A stretch of 64,000 nt of DNA from Punica granatum (taxonomy: Eukaryota > Streptophyta > Magnoliopsida > Myrtales > Lythraceae), in NCBI RefSeq assembly GCF_007655135.1, contig NC_045132.1:17312534-17376533 (forward strand). The letters are read 5' to 3'. A program made the translations under genes and the position numbers. Positions 36,028 to 47,401 of this stretch are shown one piece after another. The stretch's first letter is position 1. Each line of letters opens with the position of its first letter. The notes beneath the pieces are model-generated. The model did not search any database. It was not told the origin of the DNA and saw only the letters and a list, made by a program, of their open reading frames with translations.

Positions 36028-39000
36028 TGTAAGCACCCCATTTTGGTTCATCGGCTTCAGGACATTACATCAACAAGGCTCTCGACTATGATTCCATAAC
36101 TCTAACAAAAATGGCGAGGGCAACATATGGAATTTTACGGCACACACAGTTGATCCCGAAGAGTAAGACACGAGTTTTCAATATTCAAATTGAAGGCAAT
36201 GGACAAAGAGTAACTCACAGATCTGTATCATTTTTTTCGGTGAGAACAACTATTTTCATGGATCCTAGGCCAAGTTCAGTATTTTTAGATCAAGATTTGG
36301 TGAGTCAGGGACATTTCAACACAAAAATCATATCGAGAGTCCATTCGAGTAAAGAGATAAAATTCGTAGGAGCTGGGGTGCCCAAAGAGAGAATACAGAA
36401 ACTCGAGCATGGGATTCGATGCATCATATCATGATTAATCTTGAACCTAAAAGGGCAAATTTCATATGCTTGACCTAGGAGATCGAGTTAGGTTCAATTT
36501 GATAGGTCACTCATCCCAAGATTCGATACACAGAGAGAGAGTTATGAAATTTCGAGCGCACCATGCACAAAACAGTTAAACCGGGACAAACTCTACCAGT
36601 TGAGAGAGAAAATCCATAAAAATTTCAATTCTTCGTATTTTTAAGCATGGCCAACGTCTTCGGATTCCCAATTCACTGAAGATTCATAAAATCTAAAAAA
36701 ATGGGATGCGTTTTAGGCTAGATTAGTACAGAATTAAAGGTTGCCTCACAGATCAGGACCAAATTTCCCGATTTTGGCCAGCTGTTGAAGAAAAATTGCT
36801 TCGTGCACTTCCCGAGGTCGAATGATCTTCAAATTTTTCGAAGATGTGCCTAACTCATGTAAGGATCAAGGAAAAATATCAGAAAGATCCATAGGTTCAT
36901 GAGCAGCTCAGAAAAATTTCGGATGAACTGCTGGTCACAACCTTGCTCTTTCTACTCTTCTGCTTTGGCAGAGGAAGGTGGAGTGCACAGCACCCTTTCC
37001 CCTCTTCCTTACGCCACCTTCTTCTGCAGCAACCAACCCCTGCAGCTTCTCCTCTTCCCCTCACGTCTGCAACCTGCAGCAGAAGATAGAACAGGAGAGA
37101 CAAAAAACAGAAGAAAAAAAATGGAAAATGGGGCATATCAGTCAACTCTCTCTCCCTCACGCAAACTCTCACTCTCTCTAGCTCTCTTTCTCTTTTGTTC
37201 TCTCAGCTGCTGATCACCTTCTTCTTCTTGGGAACGAGATCTTTTGGCTCTTTTTTTTTTTCCTTTGGTTCTCTTGGGTCTGAGCAGAGAGCATGGGAGA
37301 TGACCATGCTGCTTCTCTCTCCCTTGAACTGCTACATGCTGTCCATGCTCTTGTCCCGTGCTTGTCTCCAAAATGCGTTGCTTTGCTGCCACCCCCGACC
37401 TCCCTTTCTTCCTTCCTTAGCTGCTACTACAGCTTCTTGGTTGTCGTTTGCTCCTCTTCTTCTTCCCCCTTGCAGCATGCTTCCGCTACCGCTATTCCTC
37501 CTCAAACACTGGGAGCTGCTACTACCGCTGATGCTTCAACAACTCGTCCAGCTTCTTGATGGGGCTGCTGCCGCTGCTTCTCCTTTCGACCGGGCCTTTT
37601 TCCCGCCTCTGAAGCTAAGCCTCAGCTCATTTATCCTTTTCTTGTTCTTTTTTTTTTTTCGGTTTCTCCCTCTTTTCCTCACATGTTCGGTTCTGCTCTT
37701 TTCATTTGTAATTCCGCTCCCCTCCTATCCTTGATGGCATTGAGTTGCCGAGCTTACAAGCCACTGCCGTTAACGTCCAATACTCCCTGAAGTTGTCGAG
37801 TGGCTGTTTCGCTTTTTCCCTCGGCTTTCTTGAGTTATCTTTGCCGTTGTTTGATTCTCCTCGAGCTCCACGATCCTGCGCAACTCCTGTTATGATGGCT
37901 GATGCTCGTAGTCATCAAGTTGTGGCCCGTAGCTGCTGCTGCTTTTGGTCGAAGTCCCCGAGCTACGTCTCTGGCTCTCAACTCTTTCCTCATTTTCTTT
38001 CTTTGTTGATTGTCTCCATTTTTCTTTTCCTGTTGCGTTATGTTTGTTGTTTTTGTTTTTTTAGCCGTGGGAGCCTTTTGAAAGCCCAATCCTGCCACCG
38101 TTCGTGGACACCGAAGCCTCACGCATTGCCTCTCGACAATGGCTCGGGATTGGTAATATTCTCGACCTTAGCGGCATGTTTAGGACTCCCCTGGATGTGT
38201 TTGTGGGATAACCCGAAAATGAGTGAAAAGTGAGTTTTGCAAACCGTGATGATGAGCGAGACTTTTTTTTAAAATTTGATTTCACAAACTTTTCATGATG
38301 TTTCAATTCTGTCCCTATAGGCTTTTCACGGTTTTCATAATTAGCATGGAACTTTCTGATCTGTTTCAACATAGTCCTGGGCCATTTTCAGCATTTTCAA
38401 TACAGCCACTGATTTTTCTAGACAATTCAGACCAGTCTAGAGAATTTTTCACTAATTTTCAATTCAGTCCCTGACTTTCTTAACAAATCCAAAACGGCCC
38501 CTGGCCAACATTTTACATTTTCAAAGTTGCCCATGACATTTGGGCTGTTCCAAATCAGTCCATGTGACCTTAACCGAATTTCCAAATGAGCCCCAATTTT
38601 CTTGAAATTATTCAATTCAGTCCCTGGACATTTTCCTTCAAAGTTTCCAGGGTTAAATAAGATTTCCAACCGTTTCTACTTGAGTCCCTGAATGGTTTCT
38701 CACTTCCAACCCTCCTCCTCTTCGATATCAATCATTTCCCGAGGTTTTTACATTATATCGTCTCATGAGCCAGTGCCGTTTTATCGATTCCGTTAAATAT
38801 CGTATTTTATGAGTGCTTGAGTGTTTGTTGTATTCTTAAGAGCATGGCGGCACCGACTTTGCAAAATACGTGCTATTATCGTGTTTGATGTGTGAATATG
38901 CGATAAATGGCCTCTTTGTCTAGTTTAAAATCAGTTCTCGGATTGTGTGTAATCGTATTTTTTTTATATTAATCGGGTGATAAATTGTATGTTAAACGCG

Positions 39001-40976
39001 TTACTTTTAAGTAAATGTGCATGGATTTGGATATTGGTGACAATCTCGGCCTCATGAGGATCCAGGAGTGCATCAACCATCAGTGACCGAGCGTTCTTGG
39101 CCTTCGGGGGACCCGCCTTGGTCTTCGTGTCACAAATCGCTTCGTAAACTTGTAATATCCAAGGCATAGGGCAATAATCACTAAAAGAATTTCACACAGG
39201 GAAATGGACGTGTAACTTGGTTAAGTAAATCACTTGGCTTAAATAAATCGCACGAGCTGGTTATTAATTTTTAATCGCGTCGGTGAATCACGAAATTTCA
39301 TAAACGCCCTTTGAAAACCCACAATTTCGAAAGCATCGAGACATTTAACGCGCGTAGTATGGTCATTTAGAGAATGCTCATGCGCCTTGACTCAAGTCTG
39401 GGCCCGATTTGAGGCTGCTCGGGTCAGGGTGTACGAACCTTCCTTAGACCACTCCTGGGCTGAACAATCGTTTTCTCGGCTCTCTCGGGGTCGGCATGAC
39501 CCTGACGGACCCAAGGGATCGATCTGGCTACCAACTTTTGATAATCCGCGTCACATGATTTTAAATTTTGCATGAACACTTTACATACTTCACAGTTCAA
39601 TGGCATAACCGTCTTTTCATGAATCGCCGACTCCCTAGGCGTTAGGGTGATCCAAACACTTCAATCTATGGTCGGAGACGGGCAGCCCGTTCGGGTGCAA
39701 GTGTCATTTGCATAGCCCACTTCGTTCGGTTTTCAGTGTTTCCGTCATCCTACCGTAGATTCGGGTAATTAGATCTGCATTTATGTCGCAAAACTTGACT
39801 AACCACTCATTCGACTTAATCAAACGTTAGAAAATGGTTAGGCGGGACTTTAGGTTCCAAATCTCGGGTCAAAACACACATTCTTGGCATAATCAGTAAA
39901 GCCGCAATGCCGCTATACATAATAAGATTAAAACGAACCCACACACGCATAGTGGACCTAGCATTGCATCCTGGCATGTTCTTTTGCTTGCTTAGCTTAG
40001 GAAAATTGTTTGCCAATCAACCCTAGTTAATAATCGGCTTAATCAAGTAAATACGACTCAATACACAGATTGTCCGTATTTGTCTGTATTTATCGATTTT
40101 TGTCTGTTTCATCAGTATTTATCAGTTTTCTTCTGTTTTATGCTATCACTTGTTGATTTGTTGCGGTTCGAGCCTGAACTTGTAGGTTACGCATTGCACG
40201 GGGTCCAACGCCTCATACACTGAGCACGCATCTTATTTTCGTTTTTGGTCATTCGAAACCTTACGATGAGCCGGAGTGGAATATTGGTCCAATGCAAACC
40301 GATTAGGGATCCATTTACTTTATTCGATTGTATTCTGTATTTCTTTGAGAGTATATTGTAAGAAATTTCATTTGTACATTTATTCATTCATTTGTAAGAA
40401 TCCCTAATCAGCGAGCGAGAGGTCTGAGCATAGAATCAATCGAATCGATTCACTTACCCGAAAGACGAGTAGATTTAATGCTTCGCGGCTTCGGTTCGCA
40501 TTGGGAATCGACCACCATGGTCCGATGAACCGTAGCGAGGATAGCGAACCGTTTCCTCGATGTGTGAACTTACTTTTCTCTCGGATTCTTGACTCGAATT
40601 GATTAATTCATCAGCTTTACGGTGTCAAAATGGGTGATAAGAGCGCAACCCTAAATCACGCGGTAAATAAATTAAAAAAGGGCAAGCCTAGACAAGCTCG
40701 ATTACCGAAAGGGCGCGCGGGATATTGACCCGCACGTAACAGAATCCAATTCGGAACCTTGGGTTTCGTCGACCATATGCCTTAGCAATTAGGTGTACCC
40801 CGTACCCTTAGACCCGGGCGACTTAATGGACCTCGACCTTCGGGTCGTAAACAATAAGTGGCAACTCCTTCTCACGCGTGTCTGTCACGCGTCCCATGGG
40901 AAGGTGGACACTCCCAAGCCGTGTGCAAAGGTGCGTGCATATGGGCCCTGATGAGATTAAAATTTGAGTCTGCACA
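36028..40976 (+). mobile_element. 4949-bp nested TG...CA element: probable giant solo LTR
   Basis: It starts TGTAAGCACCCC, ends TTGAGTCTGCACA, and is flanked by a perfect 5-bp duplication GAAAC (36023-36027, 40977-40981) inside a copia LTR, so both ends are exact. Its start is not repeated near its end, so it has no LTR pair, and no gag or pol words occur in any frame. The last 200 bp contain GTGGCAACTCC, resembling the conserved GTGGCGACTCC near the 3' end of Ty3/gypsy Tat-lineage LTRs. I infer a solo LTR left by LTR-LTR recombination in a giant-LTR element (Tat/Ogre-like or LARD). The open frames at 36899-38233 are low-complexity (Leu/Ser-rich, CT-rich DNA) and probably not translated. The strand given is that of the TGTAAGCACC end. 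Confidence 0.75.
38265..38700. repeat. Degenerate ATTCAGTCCCTGA repeats in the giant LTR
   Basis: Words such as CAATTCAGTCCCTGACTTTC, CAAATCAGTCCATG and TTCAATTCAGTCCCTGGACA recur at irregular spacing of about 30-50 bp. They are the reverse complement of the array at 56-320, at a comparable distance from the TG end of each element. Confidence 0.6.
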
Positions 40977-40981
40977 GAAAC

Positions 40982-41073
40982 TAATTAATATAGTAGGGCT
41001 AAAATCTAATACTATCAAATATATCGACTAACAAATATGCAATACAACTGTACAATCCAAAATATCCATAATA
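40982..41073 (-). repeat. Copia 5' LTR, outer part
   Basis: Continues the LTR match broken at 36027 (AATTAATAT ... TGTACAATCCAAAATATCCA). The match to the left LTR ends at 41073, giving the outer boundary of the copia element. Confidence 0.88.
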
Positions 41074-41349
41074 AGAACAGATGACAGTAAATCAAGGCAT
41101 ACAATTGCCGAACTGATGGCATCAAGACCTAACATAACATGGAACCGCTTCACGGACTTAGATTAGATCCCCCTATAATCTAGTTGCGACCGACGAGCAC
41201 TTTATTGATTAACAAAACTTGGACTAATTAGCAAAAGTAAGGGAAACCGACTAAATATCGCAAGGCATGCAACAGAGGACGGAAAAATAATTGCTCTTAA
41301 AACTGGTCTAATTCATCGACAAAGGAAAGGAGTCAAAAAGGTCACTTAC

Positions 41350-41437
41350 TGCAATATTCATTATAGTCTTCGTCGTGGGCATTGTAGTCATCGTAACGGT
41401 CGTCATAATCAACTCCATGATAGACCTTCCGCTACGT
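41350..41437 (-). pseudogene. HBS1-like exon 1, start codon lost
   Basis: On the minus strand the frame reads R-K-V-Y-H-G-V-D-Y-D-D-R-Y-D-D-Y-N-A-H-D-E-D-Y-N-E-Y, then a canonical donor GTAAGT (41344-41349). Plant HBS1-like proteins begin MPRKV followed by this kind of Asp/Tyr-rich stretch. Here the positions of the initial Met and Pro read ACG TAG, so both start and frame are lost. The phase at the donor fits the exon 2 copies at 31105 and 30891, which lie beyond the copia insertion. The two pieces therefore look like neighbouring exons of one dead gene whose first intron received the retrotransposon. The upstream 41440-41700 may be the old promoter. Confidence 0.65.
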
Positions 41438-41699
41438 CCTCCTGCGAGAGTCAATTTGGCGCCCTAATTGGATAGACAATGAGATTAATATCAGGAAGAT
41501 GAATCGATCCAGAAACAATAGTGAACGAATCAAAATGCATGCACCAAGCCTAAGTCGAAGCAGAACTTACACAGCGATTTCGAGTATATCAGTGTCATGA
41601 TCACGCTATGAAAATAATCAATCGGGCTATCAGGAGAGAGATTGCCCTGGAGCGATGAAGAGATTGAATGAATGTACCACTCGTCGTCCTGTATTCATA

Positions 41700-44583
41700 G
41701 AGTTCTCAAAAGATTTGGGAAATACAATATAAGATATTGCATCAAAAAATTAAGATTTAAGTACGGCAAAGGAAATGAAAAAAATACAATTATCTAGGAA
41801 ATCAAAAAAATACTCTCACTTTTGATTTTTATTGTATGTTTGGTTTTAGAGTTAAATAGAATTGAGTTTTGATTTTAATTGGGTTGTAATGATTATGTTG
41901 TTGAATTATGAGAAAAAAAATGTAAAAAAATAATGAATAGTTGAAAAAAAGTAATGATTGTATTGTTGAATTGTGGAAAAAGTAATGGATAGTTGAGATA
42001 ATTTAATATTAAAAATTGAATTGAATTGTTAAAAAAATCGAAGAAAAAGAAAAATGTAATAATTGTGTTGTTGATTTTTGTTGTGTAATGAGTAGAATTA
42101 AAGTTAGAATTAAAATTTTAAAAACGCGATTGTAAAACCAAACGGATTATCACTTTTTCTCCTGTATAACTTCTTTTCAAATATATTTCACTCTTTTTTT
42201 TTTAAAAAAATTTCTTGATCTGAGTCCGAATTTCGCATGACTAATTCCTCAGGCTCTGTGAATCTCCGACGGCGCATAGAGCTTTTAATCATGCCAATAG
42301 CATCCCGATGGTTCCAAAGGATTTCGATTCGAAAATCAAGTCGATACAAGAGTTCCTCTTTAATCACTAGTCAAATCACTTGATTTTGTAACCTCTTGAG
42401 GTTAAATTTCACTCTCCTTATTTTCTCAAATGATACGTGTGGGCCGCCCTCTATTAACTTTTAAGGATCAATAATGTCCTTCGCAAAAAGGAAAAAGAAA
42501 AAAAGAAAAACAACATGTCAAAGATTACATGGAAAAACTTGTTGAGGAAGCACATGCATGAGAAAATATAGAGAGTAGTGGAAGGTGAAAACAACGCAAG
42601 GCAATCCACCGTGCACGGCAACTCTCAATTTTTCTTTTTCGGTGGACAGTAGCTCTCTAATTAGTTATGTAATAATCTCATCACTTTTTTCTTTCACTAA
42701 TTACGCGTTAGATCACTTCATGTATACAATAATAACGGCCCGTACTTTGATTGCTTTTAGAGCGACACGGGAGTCACTTGGATTTAGTAAGGAGTAATAA
42801 AATGAATATAATGTACACGACAAATCACGCTAATGACGAGAGAATCAAACCTAAAAGCTTTTCATTCGCCATTGACAACAAATTTATCACTGCCTCATTT
42901 CTCAGCTTAAGTGGATATTTTGATATACTATTTATATCAAACGTTATATAGCCCCTGTTATTTCTCTTTAATTCATTGTCATATAATATAATTATCCCTT
43001 CAAGAAAAAAAAAACTAATATTATATACCAGTCACTTCAATTATTATGGTTATTTCTTTCTACTATTATGGGAAATGTTCCTATAATACTTACTTTTATA
43101 GTCTGTTGTTTTTAATCAACTGCACAACTGCACCTGCTTTCGTTGCATTTTTAGATGTAGTAGTCATACACTCCGCACGTTGCACAGATTTATCTTTGTA
43201 TGCTCAGCATCTATTTTATAGTTTGCATAATTTTGACAAAACACAATTAGGTTTTTTTAAATAATCTCGCATAGTGAAGTTGATATTATATTATCTTATT
43301 GGAACGATATCAAATGCACAATCTCTTTTTGTCCGGCTGGGAAATACACGATCTCTTAAATCATTTCAAGTCATATATTTCGATATTCCATGATTCTCTC
43401 CATTAGTCTTTGATATCTTTCCAATATATCTACTAATTTTGATTTTTAAAGTTACATTCAAATCCTTTGTAATAGGGAATACTTATAAAATTTGATGTCA
43501 ATATCACATCAAGAATATCTCAAATAAGTAAATTGATCATCAAGGGTTTCGTGTTTGTCTGCAGTTGGTAAACTAGTTCATTATCTTTTTTCAGTAGTCA
43601 AATAATTTTTTATCACTGACGTGGGTTGATTTAAGTGGTTCGGCGCTTGTTTTGCTTAAACAATATCTCAGGTTCCAGTTCTTATGAATGTAGAAAATTC
43701 ACACTGGGAGAACTTTATTTCTTAGTGGGCCGACCTGACTTAACTGGATTAGTCGGACCCAATTGGACTTCCGGATATCATGATTCATACCGAAAAATAA
43801 TTCTTTATCTTTGTTTTTTTAGGTAAGAATTCTTTATCTTTGTTTTGGCATTAAAGGAATTTTATATCCTTTGTTATTTGTTGTTGTTATTTTTTATAGG
43901 TGGAATTGTTGTTGTTATTTGAGATGCACGCATTATAAATCATAAATTTTGTTATTTTCATTACTTAAGTTATTTCTTTGCAAATCTTGTATTATATGAA
44001 TCAAAATTATAACGCCAATAGGAGATTCGTAACCTTGAAATCTCGATAAAAATTTAAAGTATCTTAAAGATTTTAACTATCAAAATACTTTATCAAATTT
44101 AATTACATATGCGTGTATATGTATAACTACTATAGGATTATTTTATGTTATCTCAGACATAAGAACTGCATCTTAGCAAATTGCTGATGTCCTTGTCATT
44201 TTTCATATTCATCCCACATTTGATGTAACAGAGAGTAAGCTTGTTAGAGTATACCACCTGTTGCCGTGTTCGAGCCTGCGATGAAGACCGAGAATGCATC
44301 CTGATATAACCTCATGCAAGTTTTCACTGTGCCACATATCCTGATGTCAAGACGACTGTGTTTGCAGAGCGTTCCATATAATTGGTCGAGTTAGCGGAAA
44401 ATTCTGAAAATAATCGATAGGTCTGCTAGCTGCCTACAAACACGTATATCTTTCGAAGTTCTAATTGTATGATCTCTCTTGTTGCTAGATATTAGGTGCT
44501 TTGCAGAAGTTGGATGTTCATTTTGATTGCGTACAACATACAAAAGCAACCGACTGCCATCGGCCAATGATGGATTCACATAG
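41700..44583. other. AT-rich intergenic DNA
   Basis: Contains a family A MITE (41835-42145) and otherwise AT-rich DNA with short unconserved open frames. 44200-44580 is the 3' flank of the PR-10 gene. No further gene was identified. Confidence 0.5.
41835..42145 (+). mobile_element. MITE, family A copy 3
   Basis: Starts TGTATGTTTGGTTTTAGAGT and ends TTGTAAAACCAAACGG, imperfect inverted ends. The interior words AATGATTATGTTGTTGAATT and GAAAAAGTAATGGATAGTTG match the other family A copies. Near the right end, TTGTGTAATGAGTAGAATTA resembles family B, linking the two families. Confidence 0.6.
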
Positions 44584-45174
44584 CTAAGTACAAGCATTAG
44601 GATTTGCCAACAAGTAGGCTTCAATAACCCTGTACACTTCCGTGGCTCTATCTTTGCCAAACTCTATGTCCTCATCCCTGAACTCGATATCCAGGTCCGA
44701 GCAATAATTGCTCGATATCTTGCATATGCACCCACCATGCCCATCATCTGTAAACTCGGCCTCGTACTCCACACGCTTGAGCTTCTCATCGATTATGTCA
44801 CCCTCGATCAGGCTGTACTTGCAGCGGCAGTTCTTCACGTCTAGCTCATCGATCCGGTGCTTTGCGTATTTGATCAAGCACCCTAGGAAATATAATTATA
44901 GACCAACGTTATGATATCCAGTCATCGGAGCAGATCAGGGCGACATAAATGAAGGGAGCGGCAGTGAACAGCTTCGTTTTCGGTCCATACCTTGAGCAAA
45001 GTTGGTCTGCTTGATGCTCCCGACCTCGCCATGGCCTTCGCAGAACTCGATGCTCTCGATGGATTGGGGCATGAGCTTGGGGAGAAGGGTGTGGCTATCG
45101 AGCATTAGGGCTTTGAAGAGCCTGCTTGGAGAGATTGGCGACTCAAATTCCTGCGCAAAAGTGAACACGCCCAT
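44584..45174 (-). CDS. PR-10 / Bet v 1-like protein
   Basis: Two exons, 45174-44991 and 44882-44584, with a 108-bp GT...AG intron in phase 1 at the position usual for PR-10 genes, give 160 aa. MGVFTF at the start, RLFKALMLD, the glycine loop EGHGEVGSIK (P-loop region, here with E-V in place of the usual G-P), IKYAKHRIDELD, YSLIEGD and VIEAYLLANPNA at the end match the Bet v 1/PR-10 family. Members form a hydrophobic cavity that binds small ligands (flavonoids, cytokinins, sterols), are cytosolic and are often stress-induced; several are pollen or fruit allergens. Two Cys residues around GGCICK and YCSD are not typical of canonical Bet v 1 sequences. The ligand cannot be predicted. Confidence 0.92.
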
Positions 45175-45299
45175 TGTGTTTGTACTGAGAGAGAGAGAGA
45201 GAGATCAGGAAAGGAGTGCAGAAAATGTGGAGAATTTTATTGTCCCGAGAGAAATCTGCACGAATGATAAGCTGAGCTCTTAGTAGTCGGACTTTATCC

Positions 45300-45318
45300 C
45301 GTATATATATACACGTGT
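45300..45318 (-). promoter_or_regulatory. PR-10 TATA box and G-box
   Basis: GTATATATATAC (45301-45312) is a TATA-type element about 130 bp before the ATG on the minus strand. It overlaps a CACGTG G-box at 45312-45317, a core bound by bZIP/bHLH factors and common in ABA- and light-responsive promoters. Confidence 0.5.
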
Positions 45319-45599
45319 CCGAAATTCAATTCAAGTGTCTCATAATTAATATCGATTACTTGAATTAGAATACCTGTGGTCCACTGGAAAAAAGAAAAAA
45401 GAAAATCCAAAAGGACCTTTTTGAGATCTCAAAGGATCCTATTCACTACCACTAATAAATTTCCAGCTGGTTTGACACTGAGCTATCGATGAGCTATATT
45501 GTACGTAAAAGAGTGGACTCCGTGATGTGAGAAATTTCAGGGTCTGGCGGGCGTAAACAAACTTATCATTATTTTTCCCAAAAACAAGAGGAAGAATTG

Positions 45600-46311
45600 G
45601 ACTGCTTGCGCGTGTAGCTAAGGAAGTTGATCGCGACGCGGTATGTATTATATTACTATCAACAAGATGTCGACTCGAAGAGCATGAAAATATTTTCCTA
45701 TCCTTGACATCTCTAGTTCGAACTGTGCGTATTAGACGAAAGATACTTGCGCGTAGTAGATATGGCCTCTTTGAACCGACTAGCGTAGGAGTAAAATTGG
45801 GTGGTTTTACGACAAAAAGAAATAAGAGGCCATATATTGTACTTCACTCTAGAAAGATGGTACTCATAAAGGCTCAATTAGTTTATCGTATTTATTCGCC
45901 CGGTGCAAATTTAACAAAAATCGTCGAGCAGATAGGCTTTCTCTTCGACGGAATGTAGAAGAAGACCTATATCATATCAGAAATCAGAAATCAGAAATCA
46001 GAAATCGGTCGGTCTGTATTATTTTTCCTTATCGCGGTCCATTCGAGGGCCAATGCTCCGAGAGTTAGGGCAAAAACCAATAAAGAAAAGGCATAATAAG
46101 CCAACGTTTTCCTTAATGCAGGAAAAAATGGAAATTTTTTGTATATATATATTAGAGGCGGCTGGAGATGGCCTCTACTTTTCCAAGAAGAGGATAGACA
46201 TCTCGAATCGTTTGACCAAATTGGAACCGTCTCTTTTGAAATTTCAACATAAAACAACAGACTACTATCAGAGAAATTAGTCGAGCATAGTATCATATAC
46301 TCTAGATGTTA
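45600..46311. other. Unassigned stretch with two open frames
   Basis: A plus-strand frame at 45704-45958 reads a basic peptide (SLVRTVRIRRKILARSRYG...), and a minus-strand frame at 45991-46296 ends with a hydrophobic segment (YAFSLLVFALTLGALALEW). Between them is a short run of four AGAAATC units (about 45979-46007). I considered organellar origin but recognised no plastid or mitochondrial gene. Neither frame has a clear promoter or splice pattern. Confidence 0.3.
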
Positions 46312-46314
46312 TTA

Positions 46315-46558
46315 GGGCATGTTTGAATTGCAAGTTAAAATTTTTTAATTTTAACTTTAACTTTAACTCAACACACTACACAATAAAAATACATATTTTT
46401 CAAGTCAAAAATTTTAATTTTAACTTTGACTCAACACACTATACAACAAAAACACACATTTCCCAAGTCAAATTTATAATCTCATTTCATTTGTCTTTTT
46501 TCATAATCAAAATCAAAATTAAAGTTTTGTAACTTTAACCATAAATTCAAACGGCTCA
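46315..46558 (-). mobile_element. MITE, family B copy 2
   Basis: Starts GGGCATGTTTGAATT and ends AATTCAAACGGCTCA, imperfect inverted ends, between TTA on the left (46312-46314) and TTA on the right (46559-46561), a possible 3-bp target duplication as in PIF/Harbinger elements. The interior (TTAACTCAACACACTACACA, twice) is the reverse complement of the 9039-9270 element. Confidence 0.65.
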
Positions 46559-46559
46559 T

Positions 46560-47401
46560 TAATTTTCACAAAACAACCCCAGCTATGTTCCGACAAAAAT
46601 GAAAAGACTCATAAACCGGACTTGGTGATGGAGACTGATGGGAACAGGAAAAAGAGTAGTGTTGCTTGTTGGCCCTCTTCGATTGCAGCATCCTTTGAAT
46701 CAAAATGGGTTGATTTAGATAGTTATCTTAACTAAGATATTAGATTCGTGTACTGTGAATGAAGATTTAATGAGTTAAGCCATTTTGAATATGAATTAGT
46801 CGGGATTCATTGGGCTTTCATATATTAGATGTATAGACCAAAGAAAAAGAACATTAGGACAACTCCTCTAGATTTTTGTTGATCTTTGAGAAGGATGAGG
46901 CTTGATCCGCATCGGTCCACATAGAGGGTCAGTGGCTATCAAAACAATGGAAGATGTCAGCATTCGCATACTCTCGACCTGGCAAGGTTGAACTAGCAAG
47001 GCCAGGGCATGGCGGAGTTCGGAGACCCAGCCCATCCTTCAACTTGCTCCATTCTGTTGTCCGACTGGTGACACGAACAGAATCGAGAGGAAACTCTTGC
47101 TAAGAATATTGTTCAATGGTCAAATGCTAAATACAAGATCCTCTGTTCTTTTCCATATAGAAGGTCTGAAGGAGTTTAATTACAATACAATCAATAGGAG
47201 CAGCAACTGGCCTTATTGCTCTGTAGAAACATTGCACATTACATCACAAAACCCTCCCATAAAAAGAAGGGAAAAAGAAAAAGAAGAGGATATATATATA
47301 GGAAAATCTCACTCACTCTCACTCTTTCTAGAGGGAAAAAAATCGAAAAAATGAAAAAAATTATGAATAAGATATTATTACGTGGCTATACGTGAATCTC
47401 G
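46560..47401. other. Intergenic DNA and kinesin 3' flank
   Basis: No gene is seen. 47250-47401 is likely the 3' untranslated region of the minus-strand kinesin gene, with A/G-rich stretches (AAAAAGAAAAAGAAGAGG). Confidence 0.5.

Larger units (their letters stand above)
31141..41073 (-). mobile_element. Degenerate Ty1/copia retrotransposon, interrupted
   Basis: The element runs on the minus strand. LTRs are 31141-31319 (179 bp) and 35942-36027 joined to 40982-41073 (178 bp). They differ at roughly two dozen positions by eye, so the insertion is old. The primer-binding site TGGTATCAGAGC (initiator Met-tRNA type) is at 35930-35941, next to the right LTR. Flanks AAAAC (31136-31140) and AGAAC (41074-41078) could be a decayed 5-bp target duplication. 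Removing the nested insertion and its duplicated GAAAC leaves about 4.98 kb, a normal copia length. The domain order gag-protease-integrase-RT-RNase H confirms Ty1/copia. Many stops and frameshifts make it inactive. Confidence 0.9.

Noticed and set aside
37195..38233. Protein-coding gene inside the nested element
   Set aside because: Frames are Leu/Ser/Phe-rich from CT-rich DNA, shift between each other, and lack conserved motifs or splice logic.
30717..41437. HBS1-like sequence as a working gene
   Set aside because: Start codon lost, nonsense codon in exon 2, exon 2 duplicated, and no GTPase-domain exons in the window.
45991..46296. Plastid photosystem-type small membrane protein
   Set aside because: The hydrophobic segment did not match any plastid gene I could recall; only the hydrophobicity supports the idea.
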